A stretch of 64,000 bases of DNA from JAVVHH01 sp963835135 (GCA_963835135.1 CAWIEF010000003.1:1240001-1304000), one strand, 5' to 3'. Shown: positions 1 through 9,036, counted from the stretch's first letter. Notes: a model not told the origin generated them from the letters alone. A program made the numbers and translations.

Positions 1-865
1 CGCAATCTACATCATGCATGGCGTCTTCGCCGGCGGCGAGGCCGCGTGTGTTGCCGGCGACCTCGTCCCCGTCAGCAACAGTCCGGCGCAGCTCGCGCGC
101 TGGGCGGCGCTGGCGCGGCAGACCGGCCGCCGCTTGCCGGCCGTCATCCAGCTCGACACAGGCATGGCGCGCTTCGGCTTCGCCGCCCCAGCTCTGGCCG
201 CCATCGGCGACGATCTCCGGGCGCTCGCGCTGCGCTTCGTCATGAGCCATCTCGCCTGCGCCGACACGCCCGCCGACCCGGCCAACGCCGAGCAACGGGC
301 CCGTTTCGACAGTCTGCGCGCTCGGCTTCCGCCCGCCCCCGCCACCCTCGCTGCGTCCTCCGGCATTTTTCTCGGCCCGGCCTTCCACTACGACCTCGTC
401 CGCCCAGGCGCTGCGCTCTTCGGCGTCGCCCCCACGCCAGGCGCCCCCAACCCGATGCAGCCCGTCATCCGGCTCGACGCCAAGGTCGTTCAACTCCGCG
501 ACGTTCCAGCCGGCACCCGGATCGGCTACGGCCATACCGCCCGCACCACCGCGCCCGCCCGCCTGGCCACCATCGCCGTGGGTTACGCCGACGGCTATCT
601 CCGCAGCGGCAGCAATCGCGGCAGCGCCTGGTCCGGCGACATCCCGCTGCCCATCATGGGCCGCGTTTCGATGGACAGCATCGTGCTCGACGCCTCGGCC
701 GTGCCCGCTTGGGCCATGGACGAGGGATCCACCGTGGAGTTGATCGGCCCCCATCGCAGCGTCGACTCGGTCGCCGCCGACGCGGGCACGATCGGCTACG
801 AGGTGCTGACGAGCCTCGGCCGGCGCTACCACCGCCGTTATGTCTTGGAGGACCCGCACGGTTGA
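1..865 (+). CDS. alr: Alanine racemase, 5'-truncated by window edge
   Basis: PLP-dependent racemase interconverting L- and D-alanine; cytoplasmic. Only the C-terminal ~287 residues are present, read in frame from base 2; the N-terminal PLP-lysine segment lies outside the window. Visible family marks are the GYGHT segment in the C-terminal domain, the VGYADGYLR strand with the second-base region, and MGRVSMDS followed by a C-terminal GYEVLTSLGRRY. The stop overlaps the TTG start of the dehydrogenase gene by four bases, so the two are translationally coupled. Together they convert L-alanine to D-alanine and then pyruvate, which suggests the catabolic (dadX-like) rather than the cell-wall racemase. 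That last point is inference from context. Confidence 0.95.
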   Translation, partial: AIYIMHGVFAGGEAACVAGDLVPVSNSPAQLARWAALARQTGRRLPAVIQLDTGMARFGFAAPALAAIGDDLRALALRFVMSHLACADTPADPANAEQRARFDSLRARLPPAPATLAASSGIFLGPAFHYDLVRPGAALFGVAPTPGAPNPMQPVIRLDAKVVQLRDVPAGTRIGYGHTARTTAPARLATIAVGYADGYLRSGSNRGSAWSGDIPLPIMGRVSMDSIVLDASAVPAWAMDEGSTVELIGPHRSVDSVAADAGTIGYEVLTSLGRRYHRRYVLEDPHG

Positions 866-2142
866 AAGTTCTTGTTCTCGGCGCCGGCGTCGTCGGCATC
901 ACCTCCGCCTACTACCTCGCCCAGGCTGGACACGAGGTCGAGGTCGTCGACCGGCAAGACGGCGCCGGACTGGAAACGTCGTTCGCCAATGCCGGGCAGG
1001 TCTCGCCCGGCTACTCCTCGCCATGGGCCGGACCGGGCATTCCGTTCAAAGCGCTAAAATGGCTCATGATGCGGCATCGCCCCTTCGTCATCTGGCCACG
1101 CGCCGACGCGCGGCTCGGCTGGTGGCTGGCGCAAATGCTCGCCAACTGCACCGAGCCCGCCTATCGCATCAACAAAGCGCGCATGGTTCGCCTGGCCGAG
1201 TACAGCCGCGACGCCCTGGTCGCGCTGCGGGCGGAGACCGGCATCGAATACGACCATCGCGAGCGCGGCACGCTGCAGCTCTTCCGCACGCACAAGCAGC
1301 TCGATCACATCCAAAGCGACACCGAAATCCTGGACCAATACGCCGTGCCCTACGAGATCCTCGACCCGGCCGGATGCATCGCCGCCGAGCCGGCCCTCGC
1401 CCGCGTCGAGCGGAAATTCGTCGGCGGACTGCGGCTGCCCGGCGACGAGACCGGCGACGCCCACGTCTTTACCCAGCGGCTCGCCGGCATCGCCGAGCAG
1501 CGCGGCGTCCGCTTCCGCTACGGCGTGCGCATCGGCCGGCTGCGCGCCGAGCAGGGCACGCTGTCCGGCGTGGAGACCGACCGAGGCGTGCTCACCGCCG
1601 ATCGGTATGTGGTCGCGCTCGGCTCCTACTCGCCGGCGTTGCTCTGGCCGCTCGGCATCCGGCTGCCGGTCTACCCGGTTAAAGGTTACTCGCTGACGCT
1701 GCCGATCACCGACGAGCCGGCCGCGCCCGTGTCCACGGTGATGGACGAGACTTACAAGATCGCCATCACGCGCCTGGGCGACCGCATCCGCGTCGGCGGC
1801 ACAGCCGAGCTGGTCGGCTTCAGCCAGCGGCTGCGCGCGCCCCGGCGGCGCACGCTCGAGCACTCCGTACACGATCTCTTTCCCGACGGCGGCGATCTAG
1901 CCCAAGCAAAGTTTTGGACCGGGTTGCGGCCAATGACGCCGGACGGTACGCCCATCGTGGGCCCAACCACCGTCCCCAACCTGTTCACCAACACGGGCCA
2001 CGGCACGTTGGGCTGGACCATGTCGTGCGGCTCCGGCCGGGTCCTGGCGGACCTCGTCTCCGGCCGCCAGCCCGATATCGACGCCCACGATCTGGCCATC
2101 TCGCGCTATGCGGATTTCGACCCGGAGCGGGCGGCCGCGTGA
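862..2142 (+). CDS. dadA: D-amino acid dehydrogenase small subunit
   Basis: FAD-dependent membrane-associated dehydrogenase oxidising D-alanine to pyruvate and ammonia, passing electrons to the respiratory chain. The 426-residue product starts at a TTG codon overlapping the alr stop; this start gives the family N-terminus directly followed by the FAD motif GAGVVG at residues 7-12. Other conserved blocks are ETSFANAGQVSPGY near residue 40, RGTLQLFRT, VYPVKGYSLT, DETYKIAITR and the C-terminal FWTGLRPMTPDGTPIVG and NTGHGTLGWT segments. Length agrees with E. coli DadA (432). The stop overlaps the next GTG start, so racemase, dehydrogenase and transglutaminase-like genes form one coupled unit. Confidence 0.95.
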   Translation: MKVLVLGAGVVGITSAYYLAQAGHEVEVVDRQDGAGLETSFANAGQVSPGYSSPWAGPGIPFKALKWLMMRHRPFVIWPRADARLGWWLAQMLANCTEPAYRINKARMVRLAEYSRDALVALRAETGIEYDHRERGTLQLFRTHKQLDHIQSDTEILDQYAVPYEILDPAGCIAAEPALARVERKFVGGLRLPGDETGDAHVFTQRLAGIAEQRGVRFRYGVRIGRLRAEQGTLSGVETDRGVLTADRYVVALGSYSPALLWPLGIRLPVYPVKGYSLTLPITDEPAAPVSTVMDETYKIAITRLGDRIRVGGTAELVGFSQRLRAPRRRTLEHSVHDLFPDGGDLAQAKFWTGLRPMTPDGTPIVGPTTVPNLFTNTGHGTLGWTMSCGSGRVLADLVSGRQPDIDAHDLAISRYADFDPERAAA

Positions 2143-3029
2143 TCTCGGTTGCCGTGCGCCACCGCACGACCTACCGGTATGGCACCCCGGTCCTGGTCGG
2201 CCCGCAGCTGGTCCGGCTTCGCCCGATGCCGTGCACGCGCGCGACCATCCGGGACTACACGCTCACTGTCGCGCCCAAGCCCGACGGCCTGCGCTGGTTC
2301 CAGGACGCGCCAGGCAACGCCGTCGCCCAGGTGCTGTTCCGCGCGCCGACCGACACCCTCGAGTTCGCCGTCGCCTTCGAGGCCGAACTCCCGGAGAGCA
2401 ACCCGTTCGATTTCACGCTCGACCCGGCCGCCGCAACCTGGCCGTTCCGCTACCCTGCCCCGCTCGCCCACGAACTGGTCGCGTATCAGTCCGCCGGACC
2501 GATCCAGTCCTGGCTCGCCACCCTCCTGACCGACGTCTCGCTTCAGGCGCAGCCCTCGGTCAGTCTGCTCGTCGCCCTCAACCAAGTCGTCTTCGGCAGG
2601 ATCCGCTATACCACCCGGATGGAGCCGGGCGTGCTCAGCCCGGAGCAGACCATGGATCAGGGCAGCGGGTCCTGCCGCGATGTCGCGTGGCTGCTGGTCA
2701 ATCTGGCGCGCAGCCTGGGCTTGGCCGCCCGGTTCGTGTCGGGCTACCTCATCCAACTGGTCGAGCCCGGATCGCCCCAGCCCGGATCGTCCAAGTCCGG
2801 ACCGTCGGCCGACACCGTCGATCTGCACGCGTGGGCCGAGATCTACCTTCCGGGCGCAGGCTGGATCGGCTTGGACGCGACATCCGGGCTGATCACCGGC
2901 GCTACCCACATCGGGCTCGCCGGCAGCGCCTATCCCGAAGGCAGCGCCCCGATCAGCGGCACGGTCGGACTGAGCCCGACCGCGCATTTCGACATCGAGA
3001 CGACGGTCGAACGCGTGACGCTGCCCTGA
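2139..3029 (+). CDS. Transglutaminase-like cysteine peptidase family protein
   Basis: The 296-residue protein has the bacterial transglutaminase N-terminal domain (HRTTYRYG near residue 7, then LRPMP) and a transglutaminase core. The catalytic triad is visible: Cys in GSGSCRDVAWLL, His in VDLHAWAEIYL and Asp in GLDATSG. Such proteins are usually cytoplasmic proteases or amidases, often encoded with alpha-E and circularly permuted ATP-grasp proteins; those partners are absent here. The GTG start overlaps the dadA stop (GTGA), so it is co-translated with the D-alanine genes, an unusual pairing. Between Cys and His there is a proline/serine-rich stretch with three imperfect PGS-type repeats, probably a surface loop. 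Substrate unknown. Confidence 0.88.
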   Translation: MISVAVRHRTTYRYGTPVLVGPQLVRLRPMPCTRATIRDYTLTVAPKPDGLRWFQDAPGNAVAQVLFRAPTDTLEFAVAFEAELPESNPFDFTLDPAAATWPFRYPAPLAHELVAYQSAGPIQSWLATLLTDVSLQAQPSVSLLVALNQVVFGRIRYTTRMEPGVLSPEQTMDQGSGSCRDVAWLLVNLARSLGLAARFVSGYLIQLVEPGSPQPGSSKSGPSADTVDLHAWAEIYLPGAGWIGLDATSGLITGATHIGLAGSAYPEGSAPISGTVGLSPTAHFDIETTVERVTLP

Positions 3030-3044
3030 CCGTCGGCGAGCGCC

Positions 3045-3596
3045 TCAGTTCAGCAAGCTTTTCCGCAAGTCCTCCGACGGCGGCCGGTTGCCGATGAAGC
3101 CGAGAAGGATCAAGCGGCCCAAATCGGCCTTGTTCGACTGAAACAACAGGGCGTTGTCGGCATAGAAACGCACCCCGCCCGGGGTGATGATGAAAGTGAA
3201 CGTGTCGCCGGCTTTGGCCGCAGGCGCAGCCGCCACCATGCGGTCGAAATCGCTCTGGTCGGCTGGATCGCATCCGCCGGCCGCGCAGTTCCGCTCCTCG
3301 CCGGCCCGAAACTGTCCGGCGACTTGCTCCTTCGAGCCCGAGCGAAGAAATTGTAGCAACAAAACCTTGGGCGTCGGCGCCGACAGGATCTGCTGCGGAT
3401 CGTGGCTGCGTTGGGCGAGATACAGCCCGGCCACATACACCCGGACGTTCAGGATCGTCAGCGTCCGCAGCCCCATCCCGTTCAAAACGAGGGTCTTCCC
3501 CTCTACCGCGTAGGTGTCCGGGAACGTCACGCCCTCGAGCGTGGCCGCCCGGGCGCAGCAACAGGACAGAAGCAGGGCGATCAGGACACGGATCAA
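3045..3596 (-). CDS. Secreted chalcone isomerase-like domain protein
   Basis: The 183-residue product starts at a TTG overlapping the stop of the upstream metallopeptidase gene (TTGA). That start gives a clean signal peptide (IRVLIALLLSCC, cut after ARA) and then a chalcone-isomerase-like fold: GVTFPDTYAVEGKTLVLNG, LRTLTILNVRVYVAGLYL and a C-terminal FYADNALLF. Bacterial members of this family are periplasmic and of unknown function; some bind fatty acids, and flavonoid isomerase activity should not be assumed. A longer in-frame reading adds about 49 residues with no secretion signal and runs deep into the upstream gene, so it is rejected. Confidence 0.82.
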   Translation of the reverse strand: MIRVLIALLLSCCCARAATLEGVTFPDTYAVEGKTLVLNGMGLRTLTILNVRVYVAGLYLAQRSHDPQQILSAPTPKVLLLQFLRSGSKEQVAGQFRAGEERNCAAGGCDPADQSDFDRMVAAAPAAKAGDTFTFIITPGGVRFYADNALLFQSNKADLGRLILLGFIGNRPPSEDLRKSLLN

Positions 3597-4666
3597 TGCA
3601 CATCTCCGGACACGCGGGCATGGACCACGTCGTGGATGAAATCTAGTTTTTTGATGACCGCTGGCGACAACACGAACGGGTAGAGGTCGTTCAATCCCAT
3701 GCTCTGGTTCATCGCGTTCAGCGCGATCGTGAGCGGCAGCCATCGGCTGATCAAGCGCGCGAACGGCTCCGGGGCATACGGGTCGGCGCCGGGCTGGGTT
3801 TCGAGGACGTGGTCGGGGTCAATCGTCGGATGCGCCTCGAGGCCGAACGCCCCCGCTGTCTCCAGGCCATCGACGATGTGCAGGTAATGAGCCCAACTCT
3901 CGGCCCAATCTTCCCAGGGGTGCGAGGTCGCATACGTGCTAACGAAGTTTTGTTGCCAATTCGCCGGCGGCCCGTCGGCATAATGAAGCTGCAGTGCCTG
4001 GCCATAATCTTGGCTCTCATCGCCGAACATGGCGCGAAACGCGGGGATGCGATCACCGTCGCGGATCAGCCGATCCCAGAAGAAGTGACCGACTTCGTGG
4101 CGGAAGTGGCCGAGCAGCGTCCGGTATGGCTCGCCCATGCGGGCCCGACGCGCCTCCCGTTCGGCATCGTCGGCCTCGGCGACCGCGAGCGTGATCAGAC
4201 CATCATCATGACCCGTCATCACTTTTCCGCCATTCGGTCCGTCGGTATCCGCGAGAAAATCGAACACCAGCCCGTTCTGCGGATCCTCGACCCGGCTTGG
4301 CGTCGGCAACCTCAAACGCAGCAGCGTATAGAACAGCCGATGCTTGGCCAGCTCCATCTTAGCCCACGCGTTCCAACTCGCCCGCTCAGAAAGGTTGGGC
4401 ACCGTCCGATTGTGCCGGCAGGCGACGCAGAAGCGGTCGGGCGACGATGCCGGGACGAGCCAATTACACACGGAGTATTCGGCATTGGCGCAGAAACGCC
4501 ACGCTTGGCCGGGCGCACCGAGGGCCGTCCAGGCGGGGCCGGCCTCCTCCATCGCGCTCAGTATACCCTCGTTAGCCACGAAACCCAGCCGGCTGCCGCA
4601 GCGGGCGCAATGCTGATTCTCAAAAAACAAGACCTGCCCGCAAGTCTGGCACTCGAACAGCCGCAT
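3593..4666 (-). CDS. Putative zinc-binding metallopeptidase with N-terminal zinc ribbon
   Basis: The 357-residue protein opens with a zinc-ribbon-like module (CQTCG at residues 7-11 and CARCG about 14 residues later), followed by two more cysteine pairs (FCANAEYSVCNW and FCVACRHN). The C-terminal two thirds is a gluzincin-like domain with HEVGHFFWD and a downstream DWAESWAHYLHI that supplies a third ligand, as in the Peptidase_Mx family. No signal peptide, so cytoplasmic. ATG 4666 is preceded by a good Shine-Dalgarno (GAGGAA). It shares a four-base overlap with the secreted chalcone-isomerase-like gene, so the two are coupled. Substrate unknown. Confidence 0.85.
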   Translation of the reverse strand: MRLFECQTCGQVLFFENQHCARCGSRLGFVANEGILSAMEEAGPAWTALGAPGQAWRFCANAEYSVCNWLVPASSPDRFCVACRHNRTVPNLSERASWNAWAKMELAKHRLFYTLLRLRLPTPSRVEDPQNGLVFDFLADTDGPNGGKVMTGHDDGLITLAVAEADDAEREARRARMGEPYRTLLGHFRHEVGHFFWDRLIRDGDRIPAFRAMFGDESQDYGQALQLHYADGPPANWQQNFVSTYATSHPWEDWAESWAHYLHIVDGLETAGAFGLEAHPTIDPDHVLETQPGADPYAPEPFARLISRWLPLTIALNAMNQSMGLNDLYPFVLSPAVIKKLDFIHDVVHARVSGDVH

Positions 4667-4794
4667 GCAAAATTCCTCGTCGCCCGCTTGGAACGTAGGC
4701 CGGAGGCGCAAGTTCTTGCCCGCCCGAACGTGTCCGGCGCGGCGCTGCGGCACGAGGGTTGTTCGGGCCTGCATACTTGCCAATATCAATCCCG

Positions 4795-5079
4795 ATGACT
4801 GCGGTGATCGAGTTCAAGCCCCGCCGAGACGACACGCTTTGGGCCGTCGTGGCGTCGGTGGGCCGTAAGACGCGCGTGGCTGAAATCTTCCCAAGCCGCG
4901 AACGGGCGCTGGCCGATCAGGCCTGGCGCGAGCAGCAAATCCGGGCCTATGCCAGCCTATTCCAAAGCTGCCGCCAGCCTGCACCGCTCTACACCGTCGC
5001 GCCGATCCGGGTTCAGGACCTGCCCCGGGCCTGGACGCCTCTGCCCGCGCTCGGCTTCTTGCGCGGCCAGTTTATCTGA
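4795..5079 (+). CDS. Small hypothetical protein
   Basis: A 94-residue soluble protein starting at ATG 4795. An in-frame upstream ATG at 4759 is possible but would add 12 residues inside the divergent promoter region. The sequence is basic and rich in Arg/Pro, with an amphipathic central segment (SRERALADQAWREQQIRAY) and no recognised domain, signal peptide or membrane segment. It diverges from the metallopeptidase gene and is followed 46 bp later by the DUF1217 gene on the same strand. The open frame and codon pattern support a real gene, but no function can be given. Confidence 0.5.
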   Translation: MTAVIEFKPRRDDTLWAVVASVGRKTRVAEIFPSRERALADQAWREQQIRAYASLFQSCRQPAPLYTVAPIRVQDLPRAWTPLPALGFLRGQFI

Positions 5080-5125
5080 ACGAGCGGTTAACCCTTTGTT
5101 CAGAGGTTGGACGGAAGATGCTGCC

Positions 5126-5929
5126 ATGTCCTTCTCGATCACCTCGCCCGCGCTCTCCCTGCTGCAGAGCCTGACCTCGAATAGTCAGACACCTGACCTG
5201 TTCAGCATCATCGGTGGACAAACGACATCGGGATCGAGCACGGATCCGGTCGCAGCGCTGAGTGCGGCAGAAAAGAATCAGACGAAGGCTGTCCAGCAGC
5301 AGGAGAAAGATCCCCAGACCAGCCGTGAGATCAGCCACTTCTTGGCAGTGGTCGCCAAAGCCCCGGATCTGGCGACGCTGCTGCATGATCCCATCGCGCG
5401 GAACGTGCTGCTCACGGCCAATGGCCTCGGCGATCAGGCAGACTATACTGCCCTAGCAACCAAAGCTCTGTCGTCAGACACCACCAAACCCGGCAATCTG
5501 GCGAGCAAACTCAGCGACACGCGTTGGTTGACGACGGCCAAGACTTACGATTTCGCCAACAAAGGCTTGTCCGTTCTCAAGCAGCCCAAAGCCCTCAACA
5601 GTTTGACGGCCGGATATGCCCAGGTGAAATGGCAGCAATCGCTGGATGTTTCGACGCCGGGACTCTCCGCAGCCCTCGACTTTCGCAGCCGGGCCAATAC
5701 CATCAAGAGCGTCGTTCAGATCCTCGGCGACGCCAATTTGCGCAAGGTCGTAACGACCGCCCTCGGCATACCCCAGGAAATCGCCTACCAGCCGCTGGAA
5801 GCGCAGGAAAAGGCCATTTCAAGCCGGATCGACATCAGCAAATTCCAAAGCGCGACCTACGTCGAGCAGTTCACCCGCCGATTCCTCGTCGCGAACCAAA
5901 CCTCGAGTTCATCGAACCTGTACGCGTAA
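5126..5929 (+). CDS. DUF1217 domain protein (flagellar-associated family)
   Basis: The 267-residue protein begins like flagellar rod/hook-associated proteins with a Ser/Thr-rich N-terminus and then carries DUF1217-type blocks: EISHFLAVVAKAPDLATLL, VLLTANGLGDQADY, LASKLSDTRW and a C-terminal YVEQFTRRFLVAN. In alphaproteobacteria this family is normally encoded inside flagellar clusters and is thought to be exported or hook-associated. No other flagellar gene lies in this window, so either the gene is scattered or the function has diverged. The region is less GC-rich than its neighbours and the start at ATG 5126 is the only reasonable one. Confidence 0.75.
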   Translation: MSFSITSPALSLLQSLTSNSQTPDLFSIIGGQTTSGSSTDPVAALSAAEKNQTKAVQQQEKDPQTSREISHFLAVVAKAPDLATLLHDPIARNVLLTANGLGDQADYTALATKALSSDTTKPGNLASKLSDTRWLTTAKTYDFANKGLSVLKQPKALNSLTAGYAQVKWQQSLDVSTPGLSAALDFRSRANTIKSVVQILGDANLRKVVTTALGIPQEIAYQPLEAQEKAISSRIDISKFQSATYVEQFTRRFLVANQTSSSSNLYA

Positions 5930-6013
5930 CCGTCTGCACCTCCGAGGTCGCCGAACTCGCCTCTACGCCGTATACAAGCCAGCGCGCCCGGACCGGCCGC
6001 GGCGGAGAGTGGC

Positions 6014-6509
6014 GTGCGAGTGATCGGGTTTGCGGGCTGGAGCGGGGCAGGCAAGACGACCCTATTGCGGCGGCTCATCCCCACCCTGACAGCGACCGGC
6101 CTGCGCGTCTCGACCTTGAAGCACGCACACCACGCCTTCGACATCGACACGCAAGGCAAGGACTTCGTGGGAGCATCGCCAGGCCGGCGCGACCGAGGTG
6201 CTGATCGGCTCGGCCAACCGCTGGGCGCTGATGCATGAGTTGCGCGGGGCGGCCGAACCCGGGTTGGCCGAGCTGCTGCGCCATCTCAGCCCAGTCGATG
6301 TTGTCCTCGTCGAGGGCTTCAAGCGGGGCCCGCACCCCAAGATCGAAGTCCACCGGCACGCCAATGGCAAGCCCTTCCTGCATCCGGAGGACCCCAGCAT
6401 CGTCGCCCTGGCCAGCGATGTGGCCGGCCCGGAGTCACTGCCGCGCGTCGAACTCGACGATGTCGCCGGAGTCGCCAAACTCGTGTTGGAACACGCCGCC
6501 GCGGTTTAA
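6014..6509 (+). pseudogene. mobB: mobB, molybdopterin-guanine dinucleotide adaptor GTPase, interrupted by a +1 frameshift
   Basis: MobB is a P-loop GTPase that assists attachment of GMP to molybdopterin. The first half reads from GTG 6014 with the P-loop GWSGAGKTTLL and TLKHAHHAFDIDTQGKD. The second half is in a different frame from about 6167: WEHRQAGATEVLIGSA, then RWALMHELRG, VDVVLVEGFKRGPHPKIEVHR and a normal C-terminus. Removing one T from the TT at 6164-6165 restores the expected GKDSWEHRQAGAT run. All other family features are intact, so this is either a very recent frameshift or a consensus error; the combined length (about 165 residues) is normal for the family. Confidence 0.88.
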
Positions 6510-6569
6510 CCGGGCGTTAGGAACTCGCTGCCATGATGCGGCCATCCCATTCTAGGCAATGCAGGGCTT

Positions 6570-7526
6570 ATGCGCATGGCAACCAGCAAATTCCGCCTCG
6601 TCACCCGTAGCGACTTCGACGGTCTCGTCTGCGGCATGTTGCTGCGCGAGCTAAACATGATTGACGAAGTCAAGTTCGTGCATCCGAAAGACATGCAGGA
6701 TGGAATCGTGCAGATCACCTCGCACGATATCATCACGAACCTGCCCTATGTCGCCGGCTGCCATCTGGCGTTCGACCACCACGCCAGCGAGGTGCTCCGG
6801 GTCGGCGAGCGCGGCCCGGACAACCACGTTATCGATGCGTCGGCGCCGTCGGCGGCCCGCGTCCTGTTCAATCACTTCGGGGGTGCAGCGGCGTTCCCGC
6901 GCGTGCAGCCGGACCTGATGGCCGCGGTCGACCAAGCGGATTCCGCGCAGTTCACCCATGAGGACATCCTCAACCCGCAAGGGTGGGTGCTGCTGAACTT
7001 CCTGATGGACTCGCGCACCGGCCTCGGCCGCTTCCGGGATTTCCGGATCTCGAACTACGACCTGATGATGCAGCTCATCGAGCGTTGCCGCGACCATACG
7101 ATCGAGCAGGTTCTAGCGCTGCCAGACGTTCACGAGCGCGTCGAGCTGTTCCAGTCCCACCGCCAGCAATTCGAGGCTCAGCTGCGGCGCTGCACGACCG
7201 TCCATGATCGCTTGGCCATGCTCGACCTGCGCGACGAGGAGATCATCCACGCGGGCAATCGGTTCATGATCTATGCCCTGTTCCCGCAGTGCGACATCTC
7301 GGTCCATGTTCTGTGGGGCGTGCGCAAGGAGAACACCGTGTTCGCGATCGGCAAGTCCATTCTTGACCGTGGATCACCGGTCAATGTCGGCAAAGTGTGC
7401 CTCAGCTACGGAGGCGGCGGTCACGAGGCCGCCGGCACCTGCCAGGTCGCAAACGTCGACGCGGAGCGGGTCAAGCAAGAGCTGATTGCCACGCTCTCGC
7501 CCTCTCCGCTCCGCGACGCGGCCTAG
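6570..7526 (+). CDS. DHH family phosphoesterase (exopolyphosphatase-like)
   Basis: The 318-residue protein has the DHH-family metal motifs TRSDFDGLVCG near residue 12 and FDHHAS near residue 69, plus a C-terminal DHHA1-type GGGGHEAAGTC. The family uses two Mn ions to cleave phosphodiesters or pyrophosphates; close relatives are usually labelled exopolyphosphatase without direct proof, and an oligoribonuclease (NrnA-like) or cyclic-dinucleotide role is also possible. Two ATGs six bases apart (6570, 6576) could start it; AGGG lies just upstream. It follows mobB by 60 bp on the same strand but has no obvious functional link to it. Confidence 0.82.
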   Translation: MRMATSKFRLVTRSDFDGLVCGMLLRELNMIDEVKFVHPKDMQDGIVQITSHDIITNLPYVAGCHLAFDHHASEVLRVGERGPDNHVIDASAPSAARVLFNHFGGAAAFPRVQPDLMAAVDQADSAQFTHEDILNPQGWVLLNFLMDSRTGLGRFRDFRISNYDLMMQLIERCRDHTIEQVLALPDVHERVELFQSHRQQFEAQLRRCTTVHDRLAMLDLRDEEIIHAGNRFMIYALFPQCDISVHVLWGVRKENTVFAIGKSILDRGSPVNVGKVCLSYGGGGHEAAGTCQVANVDAERVKQELIATLSPSPLRDAA

Positions 7527-8957
7527 CTAGACACCCTTGCTCATGGCCTGGATGGGCGGGTTGACGTCAGGCGGCAGCGGGCAGACGTACGGGGTGCGGC
7601 TGATCCGGGCTTGGTGATCAGCCTTGGCGCGCTCGACGAGAGCCGGGTTCTCGAGCGCGTCCACCGCCGTCCCAGCCATGACCTTGGCGACATGGATCAA
7701 TCCCTTGTGGGCCGCTTTGCTCTTGCCCTGGGCCGTGAGCTGCCAGGAGTGGAACGGCGTGCCGACCGCACAAGTCGCGCCTCGGGCCTGAACGGTCGGA
7801 ACCGCCCAAGAGACGTCACCCACGTCGGTCGACCCGTTGCCGCCCTTGCCGCGGGCCTCGATCGGCACGATGAAGTCACACAGCGCCATGTCCGGCTGCA
7901 CCGGCACGCCCGCTCTGTCGAACGCGGCCGCAATGTCCTCCGGGCTGAGCGTCCCGCGGATCCGCTCGGCATAGTCCCGATCTGCCGCGTCGAACTCAGG
8001 CGGGCCAAGCCGTTGGAAGTTTTCGTACATGGCCTGTTCGAGCGGGCCGTTGCCCATCAGGTTGGACACAGCGCTGACCACCTGCGTGGACACGGTGGTC
8101 TCCGTCATCAGCGCCGCGCCGTCGGCGATCTTACGCACCCGGGCCACCAGCTTGGTCAGTTCCGACAGGTCGGACGCGCGGATCAGATACCGCACCTTCG
8201 CCCGTGCCTGCACGACGTTTGGCGCGATGCCCCCAGCGTCGAGGTAGGCGTAATGCACTCTCGCCGAAGACGGCATGTGCTCACGCATGTAGTTGACGCC
8301 GACATTCATCAGCTCGACCGCGTCCAGCGCGCTCCGGCCCAGATGGGGCGCAGCGGCGGCATGCGAGGACCGGCCGACGAAGGTGAAATCGATCCGCGTG
8401 TTGGCCAAGCTCACCGGCTCGTTCACCCCGGAAAACGAGGCCGGATGCCACGAGATCGCGATGTCGACATCCTTGAACGCGCCGTCTCGCACCATGAAGC
8501 CCTTCGCCGCCCCGCCTTCCTCGGCCGGGCACCCGTAATACCGGACCCGGCCCGGCAAGCCCCGCTCTGCCAGCCAATCCTTCACCGACGCCGCTGCCAG
8601 CATCGCCGCCGATCCCAGCAGGTTGTGACCGCACCCATGCCCCACGCCGCCCTGCCCCTCGACCGGCTTCGGCTCCGCCATGCCCGCCTCTTGCGACAGC
8701 CCGGGTAACGCATCGTACTCGCCCAGGATCGCGATCACCGGTCCGCCCTCGCCCGCCTCGGCCATCAGCGCCGTCGGAATGCCGGCGACGTTCTCCGTCA
8801 CCCGGAAGCCCTCGCGGTTCAACATCGCAAGGTGCTCGGCTGCCGACCGGAATTCGCCATAAGCCAGCTCAGGCGTGCCCCACACCTGATCCGACAGCTC
8901 TATATAAGCCGGCGCCTTGCCGTCGACCCGGGTCCAAATCTGTTCGGCATTTCGCAT
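7527..8957 (-). CDS. M20 family amidohydrolase (AbgB-like)
   Basis: The 476-residue cytoplasmic hydrolase has the M20D metal-ligand blocks: GHGCGHNLLGSA near residue 110, PAEEGGAAKG near residue 145 and a C-terminal histidine ligand in GTPFHSWQ. The central dimerisation domain is marked by GRSSHAAAAPHLGRSALDAVE. Length and motif order match the p-aminobenzoyl-glutamate hydrolase subunit B group rather than shorter indole-acetyl or hippurate hydrolases. AbgB normally pairs with AbgA, which is absent, so the substrate is only inferred to be an N-acyl amino acid or amide. It converges with the DHH gene and diverges from the rhamnan-synthesis-F-like gene. Confidence 0.87.
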   Translation of the reverse strand: MRNAEQIWTRVDGKAPAYIELSDQVWGTPELAYGEFRSAAEHLAMLNREGFRVTENVAGIPTALMAEAGEGGPVIAILGEYDALPGLSQEAGMAEPKPVEGQGGVGHGCGHNLLGSAAMLAAASVKDWLAERGLPGRVRYYGCPAEEGGAAKGFMVRDGAFKDVDIAISWHPASFSGVNEPVSLANTRIDFTFVGRSSHAAAAPHLGRSALDAVELMNVGVNYMREHMPSSARVHYAYLDAGGIAPNVVQARAKVRYLIRASDLSELTKLVARVRKIADGAALMTETTVSTQVVSAVSNLMGNGPLEQAMYENFQRLGPPEFDAADRDYAERIRGTLSPEDIAAAFDRAGVPVQPDMALCDFIVPIEARGKGGNGSTDVGDVSWAVPTVQARGATCAVGTPFHSWQLTAQGKSKAAHKGLIHVAKVMAGTAVDALENPALVERAKADHQARISRTPYVCPLPPDVNPPIQAMSKGV

Positions 8958-9036
8958 GACACGTCCTCCAATGCGCAGACGCTAATCCCGGGCCCCGCGC
9001 TTGCCAACCAGCGTGCCGGCCGCCACAAGGCGGCCC

